Shown one piece after another: positions 17,097 to 24,402 of a stretch of 54,887 nucleotides of DNA (position 1 is its first letter; each line of letters starts with the position of its first letter). The translations under genes and the position numbers were made by a program. The stretch covers positions 1-54,887 of the forward strand of contig JAVVVI010000012.1 in NCBI GenBank assembly GCA_036652735.1, in the 5' to 3' direction. The notes beneath the pieces were generated by a model. It did not search any database. It was given only the letters and a program-made list of their open reading frames with translations, and was not told the origin of the DNA. The DNA comes from JAGOGN01 sp036652735. Lineage in GTDB: Bacteria; Bacillota; Clostridia; Lachnospirales; Lachnospiraceae.

Positions 17097-18078
17097 GCCT
17101 CATTTTCTTGTAAATCTCTCCGGGCAGTTCTCGATTTACCAGATGACCATCTTCTACAATCATGGTAATTCGATTCTTCTCCCCTTCTCTGCTAAAAAAA
17201 CAGACCTGATCAATGTATCGAATTACACCTCCTGTTTTCCCTTTTTTGCGGCGGATTAATATCCCCACATGTACAAACTCATAGATATCATTCTCCAATC
17301 GATCCCCATCTCTGGCGCTTTCCATCATATTCTGAATACGATCCGGTATTTTTCTAACATCATCTGTGTGAATTGTCGTAAAGCCATTGACACCGGTTGA
17401 CCAGTTTTCCAATAAATATTTCACTTCCGTTGATCTGGCTTCGGACAACATGATCCACATGGGATTCTGACGCAAACTTGTCTTAATTGCCTTTGAATAT
17501 CCGAAGTCCTTCTCATCAATTCTTAATTCCACACAATCTTTCCCCGGGTTAATCTCCCGATAGCGTAATTCCGGGTTATCTTCTATGGTAATTACCCTCT
17601 GATTCGCTTCGATGTATTGGGAAAAGAACTTGGCACATTCGGTCTTTCCAACCCCCGGTTCTCCGCAAAAAATGAAATTCATCTTTGCCTCTACACAGTG
17701 AATCAGAAGATTGAGCACTTCTTTTTGGCAATACTGCTCTTCCAGGATACTGTGCTCGGTCATCCTGACCTTTGGTAGCGATTTTCGAATACAGATGGAA
17801 CGGCCTGAAATCGCCACCGACTCATGTACAATGCTGATTCTAAGCGCTTCCGTCTCCGCCTCCAGCAAATTATTCATTTTGTTAAATGGCTTATTCACTT
17901 CATTGGCAATTCGGTGGCTGAACTGTTCCACAAACTCGTTTGTGATCCCATGTTCTTCCACCCGATAGCGCTCCTTATTCAAATCCGTAATCCAGAGATC
18001 CTCACCGTTATAATCAATATCCGTTACTTCATCCTTTATTACATATGGTGTGAATGGTCCAAAATTAATCTCCTTCAT
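17041..18078 (-). CDS. Tad-like secretion ATPase (TadA/CpaF family)
   Basis: 345 residues. The cytoplasmic ATPase that would power pilus assembly. Walker A is GEPGVGKTE (139-147). The aspartate-box region is VITIEDNPELR, the Walker B region is MLSEARSTEV (about 210-219) where the usual form is VGEVRGGEA, and the histidine box is FTTIHTDDVRKIPDRI. The N-terminal domain (ITDLNKERYRVEE, AISGRSICIRKS) matches CpaF-type proteins. The departures in Walker B mark a divergent branch. Its ATG shares one base with the stop of the upstream pilin gene. Confidence 0.88.
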   Translation of the reverse strand: MKEINFGPFTPYVIKDEVTDIDYNGEDLWITDLNKERYRVEEHGITNEFVEQFSHRIANEVNKPFNKMNNLLEAETEALRISIVHESVAISGRSICIRKSLPKVRMTEHSILEEQYCQKEVLNLLIHCVEAKMNFIFCGEPGVGKTECAKFFSQYIEANQRVITIEDNPELRYREINPGKDCVELRIDEKDFGYSKAIKTSLRQNPMWIMLSEARSTEVKYLLENWSTGVNGFTTIHTDDVRKIPDRIQNMMESARDGDRLENDIYEFVHVGILIRRKKGKTGGVIRYIDQVCFFSREGEKNRITMIVEDGHLVNRELPGEIYKKMRRAEIQDPFSGKKGGEKSL

Positions 18079-18239
18079 TATTTAATCCCTGAATAAAAAT
18101 TCGTTATTAAATCTGAAAATGCCTTATATACAATGCCGGAACTCTGATTCGTAAGCAGCACTGTTGCAATTGCTGCCAAGGCAAGAATTGCAATTACTGT
18201 AATAATTGCTCCTCCGTACTGTTCAAATACTTCTTTCAT
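18078..18239 (-). CDS. Flp-like pilin, YG-motif peptide (53 aa)
   Basis: 53 residues starting MKEVFEQYGGAIIT, then a hydrophobic helix (VIAILALAAIATVLLTNQ) and a polar tail (FSDLITNFYSGIK). AAGGAG lies before this ATG, which I prefer to one eight codons earlier. The length and layout match Flp pilins. It shares the M-x-E-x4-YG start with three more genes 3 kb downstream. It overlaps the TadZ-like gene by 17 bases and the ATPase gene by one base. Being first in line and ahead of the ATPase, it is the best candidate for the major subunit. Confidence 0.78.
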   Translation of the reverse strand: MKEVFEQYGGAIITVIAILALAAIATVLLTNQSSGIVYKAFSDLITNFYSGIK

Positions 18240-18813
18240 AATTTGTCTCCTTTTCTCTGGCATTCCTCATTGCCCCTTTTAGAAGTGTCATTGTGTTCTT
18301 TAATTCTTTCAGAAACCATTCATTCGTGGCAAACTCGGCAGTGCTGCTATTCTTCTTCATATAGCGCGCCAGCTGACCTCTTTCATATGCCTTTAAAAAA
18401 AATGGATTATAGGGGATGATGCCATATTCAATGTGTTGGGTTTGTATTGTTTGATCTGGAATATAATCCAGAAAATATAGAATTTTGTTGGCCCGAATGG
18501 GCATTTGATTATAAAATGTTTCCAGTGCTGTTTGCTTGTATTCCGGTATTACAATCACTACGATATCCGACTGCTGCAGTATCGTACAGATCCCTATGCT
18601 TTTCCTATTACCGCAATTGATGAATAGGAGTGTTTGTGCTGCTCTTCTTTTTTCCTTCTCAAAGAGCAGGAGCGTCTGTCTATGATTCTTTTCTTCACTG
18701 AGATCCAGCAGGGTTCCGGTCATGCCCTCTGTAAGATACAGGTTCTCCATAACCACACAGATCTTATAAATGAGGTCCGCAAACACATTCGGACTCCAAA
18801 ATGAAATCGTCAC
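18223..18813 (-). CDS. Degenerate TadZ/CpaE-like protein
   Basis: 196 residues with a MinD-like outline: an opening TISFWSP strand, and later TLLFINCGNRKSIG and SDIVVIVIPEYKQ. TadZ proteins place the pilus machine in the cell and normally carry a deviant P-loop right after the first strand. Here that stretch reads SPNVFADLIYKI, with no glycine-rich loop, so ATP binding is doubtful. It is much shorter than typical TadZ. It starts with GTG after GGAAGGAAG and is the first gene of the operon. Confidence 0.6.
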   Translation of the reverse strand: MTISFWSPNVFADLIYKICVVMENLYLTEGMTGTLLDLSEEKNHRQTLLLFEKEKRRAAQTLLFINCGNRKSIGICTILQQSDIVVIVIPEYKQTALETFYNQMPIRANKILYFLDYIPDQTIQTQHIEYGIIPYNPFFLKAYERGQLARYMKKNSSTAEFATNEWFLKELKNTMTLLKGAMRNAREKETNYERSI

Positions 18814-18931
18814 GTTCTTTTCTTCCTTCCATTGAGATAATTGGTTTGATTTACTCTTCGAACAAAACTTTGATAAAATAAGAACTGATAAAAAAGATAT
18901 AAGATAGTTACAATCATACCACCTATTTGAA

Positions 18932-18980
18932 AAAAGTAAAGTGTTTTTTTATTTCGTTGCAAAAAAACACTTTACTTTTA
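18932..18980. terminator. Strong terminator after the amidase gene
   Basis: A perfect 19-base stem, AAAAGTAAAGTGTTTTTTT (18932-18950) and its complement (18961-18979), with a ten-base loop. It ends the minus-strand amidase gene and insulates the Tad-like operon that starts about 120 bases further on. Confidence 0.8.
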
Positions 18981-18985
18981 CACAA

Positions 18986-19816
18986 TTACTTTGTCACCAC
19001 AATGGTATCGTACCCCATTCGTCTTAGTTTTGCCTGGAGTGAAATCGCCTCTTCCAGGTTCTTCCCCGTATCTATTTTCACAGAATAGTAGGGTTCTTCA
19101 TATGCAATCACCGATGGGAAACCGGCTTCCTCCAGAATCTCTTTTTGATAAATTGCGTTGGATTCATAGCGAAACAGTCCGATTTGAACCGCATATTCTT
19201 TTTCATCCTGTTTTGCACCCCCCACAGTTTCCCGGCTTCCCGGTGTGTCCCCTTGGGGAATCTGGCTCTCTTGGGTAACATCAATGGGTGCCGCCTCCAT
19301 AATTCCATCCGCAATGGCTTGTGCCATTTCATTGAATTTTGTATCAAATAACAGATTGTCTGCATCCGTATTGATAAAGCCTGCTTCCACCAGGATTGCC
19401 GGCATTTTTGTCCTGCGTAATACAACCAAACCCGGTCGTGCTACCAAACCAAGATTTTTGAATCCTATTTTTTCCAGAGATTCATTAATATCGTTCCCCA
19501 TTTTAACCGCCTGCTCCTCTTCCAAGGAGTAGAGGAGCGTCTGGACACCACTGTACATATTGCTTCTGGGACTGGAATTTCTATGAATGGAGATGAAATA
19601 ATCCCCCCCTGCATTATTCGCAATTTGTGCTTTTTCAAAAGGCGATGCATATTCATCTTCTGTTCTGGTATAAGTAATATGATATCCATTCTCTTTTAGG
19701 ATCTGGCCTACCGCCATGGATAAACGCAATACGTCATCCTTTTCTCTCCGGTCATTATAAGTTGCACCATTGTCATAACCACCATGCCCGGCATCGATTA
19801 CCATTGAAACTGCCAT
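18986..19816 (-). CDS. N-acetylmuramoyl-L-alanine amidase (Amidase_3) with SPOR domain
   Basis: 276 residues. The N-terminal 180 residues are a zinc amidase that cuts the bond between muramic acid and the stem peptide: metal ligands in DAGHGGYDNGA, the glutamate after TRTEDE and the histidine in FISIHRNSS, and the catalytic region ILVEAGFINTDADN. The last 70 residues (YAVQIGLFRYESNAIYQKEILEEAGF...YSVKIDTG) form a SPOR domain that binds denuded peptidoglycan. There is no signal peptide or membrane helix, which is odd for a wall enzyme and suggests release by lysis or a non-classical route, or a mother-cell role in sporulation like CwlD. AGAGG precedes the ATG. Confidence 0.88.
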   Translation of the reverse strand: MAVSMVIDAGHGGYDNGATYNDRREKDDVLRLSMAVGQILKENGYHITYTRTEDEYASPFEKAQIANNAGGDYFISIHRNSSPRSNMYSGVQTLLYSLEEEQAVKMGNDINESLEKIGFKNLGLVARPGLVVLRRTKMPAILVEAGFINTDADNLLFDTKFNEMAQAIADGIMEAAPIDVTQESQIPQGDTPGSRETVGGAKQDEKEYAVQIGLFRYESNAIYQKEILEEAGFPSVIAYEEPYYSVKIDTGKNLEEAISLQAKLRRMGYDTIVVTK

Positions 19817-19884
19817 ACATACCTCTGCTTATTTACATCCCTATATCATATGCCCTCCGGAAAAATTTGTGCGTATTCCGATTC

Positions 19885-19920
19885 AAAAAACCCCAAAGCC
19901 TTAAGCCCTGGGGTTTTTTT
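19885..19920 (-). terminator. Terminator of gdhA
   Basis: AAAAAACCCCA (from 19885) pairs with TGGGGTTTTTTT (to 19920) around a short loop. The T and A tracts make it usable from either strand. It follows the gdhA stop at 19948. Confidence 0.8.
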
Positions 19921-19947
19921 ATAATTCGTATTCTTTTAACTTCTAAA

Positions 19948-21297
19948 TTAGCAAACTCCCTGAGCGAGCATAGCGTCTGCTACCTTCTGGAATCCAGCAA
20001 GGTTTGCTCCTGCAACAAAGTTACCTGCAAAGCCATATTTCTTAGCAGCGTCATCCATGTTGTGGAAGATGTTTCTCATAATTCTATTAAGCTTCTCATC
20101 TACTTCTTCTAAGGACCAAGCAAGATGTTCTGCGTTCTGTGACATTTCTAATGAAGAACAAGCAACTCCACCGGCATTAACAGCCTTGGAAGGAAGAATT
20201 GTGTAACCTTTCTCCATTAAGAATTCCATTGCTTCATTGGTAGTAGGCATATTTGCAACTTCAATTAAGAGTTTGCTATATCCTTCTGCTACCATTTGTT
20301 TTGCGCCTTCAATATTGATATCATTCTGGGTTGCACATGGCATATAAACATCAGCCTTAACATTACCCCAAGGTTTTTCATTTGCGTGGAATTCACAGCC
20401 AAATTTGTCTGCGTAATCCTGAACTTTATCACGGCCTGAAGATCTCATCTCTAACATAAAGCCAATCTTCTCCGGTGTAATAATTCCATCTCTATCAAGA
20501 ATATATCCATCAGGACCGGAAAGTGTAATAACTTTTCCGCCGAAATCAGCGATCTTCTGGCAAACGCCCCAAGATACATTACCAAATCCGGAAATAGCAA
20601 ATGTCTTGCCTTTGATTTCCTGTCCAATTGATTTGAAGTATTCATCTGTAACATAAGCTGCACCAAATCCTGTAGCTTCTGGACGTCCAATACTTCCACC
20701 ATAAGACAATCCTTTACCGGACATTGCTCCTGCTTCGTAACGTCCAACGATTCTCTTAAACTGTCCATAAAGATATCCAATTTCTCTTCCGCCTACACCC
20801 ATGTCTCCGGCTGGGCAGTCAACGTCAATACCAATATAGCGATATAACTCTGTCATAAATGACTGGCAGAATCTCATTACTTCCATATCAGACTTTCCTC
20901 TAGGATCAAAATCAGATCCACCTTTACCACCACCGATTGGCAAACTGGTTAAGGAATTCTTAAATGTCTGCTCAAAACCTAAGAATTTAACAATACTTAA
21001 GTTTACGGATGGGTGGAATCTTAAACCACCTTTGTAAGGTCCAATGGCACTGTTGAACTGTACACGGAATCCTCTGTTAACCTGTACTTTACCCTGATCA
21101 TCTACCCAAGGTACTCTGAACTCAATTACTCTTTCCGGCTCTACTAATCTTTCTAAGATAGCAGCTTCTTCGTACTTAGGATCGTTATCAACGATTGGAC
21201 GAAGGGAATTTAAAACTTCTTCTACAGTCTGAAGGAACTCAGGCTCATTTGCATTTTTGGCTTTTGTTGCAGCCAAGACTCTGTCTACATATGACAT
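19948..21297 (-). CDS. gdhA: Glutamate dehydrogenase, hexameric NADP-type
   Basis: 449 residues, the normal length for class I GDH. It interconverts 2-oxoglutarate plus ammonia and glutamate. Substrate-binding residues lie in GPYKGGLRFH, and the catalytic lysine region is PIGGGKGGSDFDPRGKS. DVDCPAGDMGVGGREIGYLYG follows, and the nucleotide fold begins at FAISGFGNVSWGV. The C-terminal helices (NIFHNMDDAAKKYGFAGNFVAGANLAGFQKVADAM) are typical. It stands alone with a strong promoter and a long leader, and codon use looks like that of a highly expressed gene. Confidence 0.97.
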   Translation of the reverse strand: MSYVDRVLAATKAKNANEPEFLQTVEEVLNSLRPIVDNDPKYEEAAILERLVEPERVIEFRVPWVDDQGKVQVNRGFRVQFNSAIGPYKGGLRFHPSVNLSIVKFLGFEQTFKNSLTSLPIGGGKGGSDFDPRGKSDMEVMRFCQSFMTELYRYIGIDVDCPAGDMGVGGREIGYLYGQFKRIVGRYEAGAMSGKGLSYGGSIGRPEATGFGAAYVTDEYFKSIGQEIKGKTFAISGFGNVSWGVCQKIADFGGKVITLSGPDGYILDRDGIITPEKIGFMLEMRSSGRDKVQDYADKFGCEFHANEKPWGNVKADVYMPCATQNDINIEGAKQMVAEGYSKLLIEVANMPTTNEAMEFLMEKGYTILPSKAVNAGGVACSSLEMSQNAEHLAWSLEEVDEKLNRIMRNIFHNMDDAAKKYGFAGNFVAGANLAGFQKVADAMLAQGVC

Positions 21298-21434
21298 TTT
21301 ACGTGTCCCCCTTAAATTATATGGTTATATTTCTCTGTATAACAGCATTTTGCTACAAGCGCCGCTGCCGTTTACAGTCGTTTACCGGTGAAATATCCAA
21401 TTTTTTATCTAATTCAATACAGAATTTCACCAAC
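21298..21434 (-). promoter_or_regulatory. Long 5' leader of gdhA
   Basis: About 135 untranslated bases separate the promoter and the gdhA start. An inverted repeat, GGTGAAAT (21387-21394) with ATTTCACC (21424-21431), sits near the transcript's 5' end. It is followed by two near copies of a GTAAACG element. I do not recognise a known riboswitch. Confidence 0.45.
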
Positions 21435-21440
21435 GTTCAC

Positions 21441-21469
21441 ATTATAAACGAATAGTGGTGTTTTTGCAA
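21441..21469 (-). promoter_or_regulatory. Promoter of gdhA
   Basis: On the minus strand TTGCAA (21469-21464) and TATAAT (21446-21441) are exactly 17 bases apart. Confidence 0.8.
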
Positions 21470-21521
21470 TACATATCCAAAAACTTTATACCCAAAAAAA
21501 GGGGTCTCTTTTTGGTAGTTT

Positions 21522-22127
21522 TTATAGTTCCGTAAAATGTGAGGCCATAATGTTACGAATATTGGCAAAAAGATAAGGCTTTAATTCGGAAAGAGATACC
21601 GGTTCATTATATAGAATCGAGCTGTAGCAGGTGGAACTTACTAACTCAACAATCATAAATAGCATGATTTCCGGCTCCTTTATGGGATGTTCGGAATCCT
21701 TCAGCATTTTTTGATACACCATGTAAAAATCCACGTCATCCTCATTACGACTATTCACTAAGGCGGATTTGAAATATCCCCAACCCAGATTTTTTGAGAT
21801 AAACAGCAGCAATTTCTTATCCTGATTTAATTGTTCAATAATATCATTGACCAGAAAAATAATCTTTTCTTCAAAATCAAGAATCCCCGATTTTTCCAGA
21901 CGCACTGCTGCCTTCATAAATATTTTACTGGATTCATGAGCAATGAGGATATTGCGCAAATCATATTTATCCTTAAAATACAAATAAAACGTGCCTTTGG
22001 CGACTCCTGCTTTTTTAACAATATCTGAAATCGAGGTCTCCTGTAACCCTTTTGTAGTAAACAACTCCAGTGCATTTTCAAGGAGTGCGTCCATCTTTCT
22101 CTTTTTGTTCGTTTCTAATTTACTCAT
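21522..22127 (-). CDS. TetR-family transcriptional regulator
   Basis: About 201 residues. The N-terminal helix-turn-helix is ALELFTTKGLQETSISDIVKKAGVAKGTFYLYFKDKYDL, a classic TetR domain. The rest is an all-helical ligand domain with no recognisable effector signature. The ATG at 22127 follows GGGAGGAACA and is preferred to one seven codons earlier. It is divergent from an MmpL-type exporter, with three TGAC-N5-GTCA sites between them. It most likely represses both itself and the exporter until a substrate binds. Confidence 0.92.
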   Translation of the reverse strand: MSKLETNKKRKMDALLENALELFTTKGLQETSISDIVKKAGVAKGTFYLYFKDKYDLRNILIAHESSKIFMKAAVRLEKSGILDFEEKIIFLVNDIIEQLNQDKKLLLFISKNLGWGYFKSALVNSRNEDDVDFYMVYQKMLKDSEHPIKEPEIMLFMIVELVSSTCYSSILYNEPVSLSELKPYLFANIRNIMASHFTEL

Positions 22128-22169
22128 TGTTCCTCCCATCTGAACCACATTTCGTACCCTCTGTTAATG

Positions 22170-22198
22170 ATAGTATCTTATAAATGACTTTTAGTCAA
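22170..22198 (-). promoter_or_regulatory. Promoter of the tetR gene
   Basis: On the minus strand TTGACT (22198-22193) and TACTAT (22175-22170) are 17 bases apart. The -35 overlaps operator 1 (22185-22197), which suggests autorepression. Confidence 0.75.
22185..22197. promoter_or_regulatory. TetR operator 1 (TGAC-N5-GTCA)
   Basis: TGACTTTTAGTCA covers the -35 of the regulator's own promoter. Its half-sites match operators 2 and 3. Confidence 0.72.
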
Positions 22199-22216
22199 TT
22201 ATTTTTATAAAAACTA

Positions 22217-22245
22217 TTGACCATCAGTCATTTTTATGTTATATC
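22217..22245 (+). promoter_or_regulatory. Promoter of the MmpL-like exporter
   Basis: TTGACC (22217-22222) and TATATC (22240-22245) are 17 bases apart on the plus strand. Operator 2 covers the -35. Confidence 0.65.
22218..22230. promoter_or_regulatory. TetR operator 2 (TGAC-N5-GTCA)
   Basis: TGACCATCAGTCA overlaps the exporter -35. It begins 33 bases after operator 1. Confidence 0.72.
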
Positions 22246-22258
22246 TATATTCAGACAT

Positions 22259-22271
22259 TGACCAACGGTCA
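22259..22271. promoter_or_regulatory. TetR operator 3 (TGAC-N5-GTCA)
   Basis: TGACCAACGGTCA lies just downstream of the predicted exporter transcription start. It begins 41 bases after operator 2. Confidence 0.72.
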
Positions 22272-22298
22272 TTTTATTAAAGACAAGGAGTGAAAATT

Positions 22299-24401
22299 AT
22301 GATGACAAAATTTGGTGAAAAGGTTGTGAAACTACGCATTCCTATTTTCATCTTCTGCCTGTTATTGCTGATTCCATCGGCAATCGGGTATTTTAACACA
22401 AGAGTAAATTACGACATTCTTTCCTATTTACCGGAGGATATTGAGACCATGAAGGGCCAGGATATTCTGGTAAAGGACTTTGGAACCGGTGCCTTTTCTC
22501 TGGTAATTGTAAATAATATGGAGGACAAAGAAGTCTCTGTATTAAAAGAAAAATTTGAAAAAATTAATCATGTATCAAAAGTAGTCTGGTACGATACCTT
22601 CATGGATCTCAGTGTTCCTATGAGTATTTTACCCACAGATGTGAAGGATTCCTTTAATACGGAAGACTCAACCTTAATGGCTGTAATTTTTGATGACACC
22701 ACCTCTTCCGATGAAACCATGGATGCCATTACCAATTTGAAGCACATTGCCGGTAAAAATTGCATGATCAGCGGAATGTCCGCCGTGGTGACGGACACAA
22801 AGGATCTGTCCGAACGGGAAGCACCCATTTATGTGCTTATTGCCGTGCTTTGCTCGGTTGCCGTCCTTTGCCTGACTATGGATTCATTTCTGATTCCATT
22901 TTTATTTCTCTTAAGTATTGGATTTGCAATTATCTACAATTTGGGGAGTAACCTGTTTCTTGGGGAAATCTCTTACATAACCAAGGCACTGGCGGCGGTT
23001 CTTCAACTGGGTGTGACCATGGATTATTCCATTTTCCTGTGGCACAGTTATAAGGAACAGCAGGAACTGTTTTCGGATAAAAAAGAAGCCATGGCTCATG
23101 CAATTGCGTCTACCATAACTTCCGTAGTAGGAAGCTCCATCACAACGGTTGCCGGATTTGCTGCTCTTTGTTTTATGAGCTTTACCTTGGGTCTGGATCT
23201 TGGAATTGTTATGGCAAAAGGTGTGATCATTGGCGTTCTCTGCTGTGTTACCCTGCTGCCAAGTATTATTTTACTCTTTGATAAGCCATTAACGCATACG
23301 GCTCACAAGCCACTGCTGCCAAGCTTTGAGAAGCCTTCAAAGTTTGTAAATAAACACTATATCTTTGTAGCCATTCTCTTTGCCCTGCTTTTAATTCCTG
23401 CGATTTATGGTAACAATCATACCCCCGTATACTATGCGCTGGACGAAACACTGCCAAAGGATTTGGATTCAATTGTTGCCAATTCCAATTTGGAAGAACA
23501 CTATCATATGAATTGTATTGATATGGTTCTTGTTAATAGCCACATGAACACCAGCGATTGCATCACCATGAGTTCCGATTTGGACCAGGTAGCCGGTGTA
23601 AAGGCTGTTCTAAATCTGGAATCCTTAATCGGACCTACCATTCCGGAATCCATGCTTCCGGATACAATAAAGGAAATATTTAAGAATGACCGCTATGAAC
23701 TGATGCTGATTCTGTCCGAATATAAAGTTGCTTCCCCTGAATCCAATCAACAGGTAAAAGAATTGGATAAAATCATAAAATCCTATGATAAAAAAGGAAT
23801 GTTAGTAGGAGAAGCCCCTTGTACCAGAGATTTGATTACCATTACGGATAAAGACTTTAAGACTGTGAATACCGTTTCCATTGTTCTTATTTTCCTCATT
23901 ATTCTGCTGATTTTTAAATCCATCAGCCTGCCAATTATTTTGGTATCCGTAATTGAATTTGCAATCTTTGTGAATATGTCCTTTCCCTATTATATGCATT
24001 CCGAAGTTCCATTTATCGCCTCTGTGGTTATTGGAACGATTCAACTGGGTGCAACTGTAGACTATGCAATTTTAATGACCACCCGCTATATAAAAGAGCG
24101 TTCCTCCGGTCTGTCAAAAAAAGAAGCGGTATCCATCGCCCACATTACCTCTACCCCATCCATATTGGTAAGTGCCTTTAGCTTCTTTGCCGCAACCTTT
24201 GGTGTTGGTTTGTTCTCAAAGATTGATATGATTAGTTCTCTCTGTACATTAATGGCTCGTGGTGCCCTGATCAGTATGGTTGTTGTACTCCTGGTTCTGC
24301 CATCCATGCTTTTAATCTTTGATCGGGTAATTATTCATACAACATTAGGCTTTCAAGGCGCTAAAACTCAAAAAATAGAATTAAGAAAGAAGATGGATTA
24401 A
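22299..24401 (+). CDS. MmpL/RND-family exporter
   Basis: About 700 residues with the MMPL plan: two halves, each with one helix, an outer loop and a five-helix bundle. The first half shows YVLIAVLCSVAVLCLTMDSFLIPFLFL and QLGVTMDYSIFLWH; the second half shows LGATVDYAILMTTRY. The acidic residues in MDYS and VDYA are the usual proton-relay sites. Likely cargo is a lipid or hydrophobic compound, but the sequence does not say which. The ATG at 22299 follows AAGGAG at eight bases; a GTG at 22290 lies inside the ribosome site. A lipoprotein gene starts one base after its stop. Confidence 0.92.
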   Translation: MMTKFGEKVVKLRIPIFIFCLLLLIPSAIGYFNTRVNYDILSYLPEDIETMKGQDILVKDFGTGAFSLVIVNNMEDKEVSVLKEKFEKINHVSKVVWYDTFMDLSVPMSILPTDVKDSFNTEDSTLMAVIFDDTTSSDETMDAITNLKHIAGKNCMISGMSAVVTDTKDLSEREAPIYVLIAVLCSVAVLCLTMDSFLIPFLFLLSIGFAIIYNLGSNLFLGEISYITKALAAVLQLGVTMDYSIFLWHSYKEQQELFSDKKEAMAHAIASTITSVVGSSITTVAGFAALCFMSFTLGLDLGIVMAKGVIIGVLCCVTLLPSIILLFDKPLTHTAHKPLLPSFEKPSKFVNKHYIFVAILFALLLIPAIYGNNHTPVYYALDETLPKDLDSIVANSNLEEHYHMNCIDMVLVNSHMNTSDCITMSSDLDQVAGVKAVLNLESLIGPTIPESMLPDTIKEIFKNDRYELMLILSEYKVASPESNQQVKELDKIIKSYDKKGMLVGEAPCTRDLITITDKDFKTVNTVSIVLIFLIILLIFKSISLPIILVSVIEFAIFVNMSFPYYMHSEVPFIASVVIGTIQLGATVDYAILMTTRYIKERSSGLSKKEAVSIAHITSTPSILVSAFSFFAATFGVGLFSKIDMISSLCTLMARGALISMVVVLLVLPSMLLIFDRVIIHTTLGFQGAKTQKIELRKKMD

Positions 24402-24402
24402 G

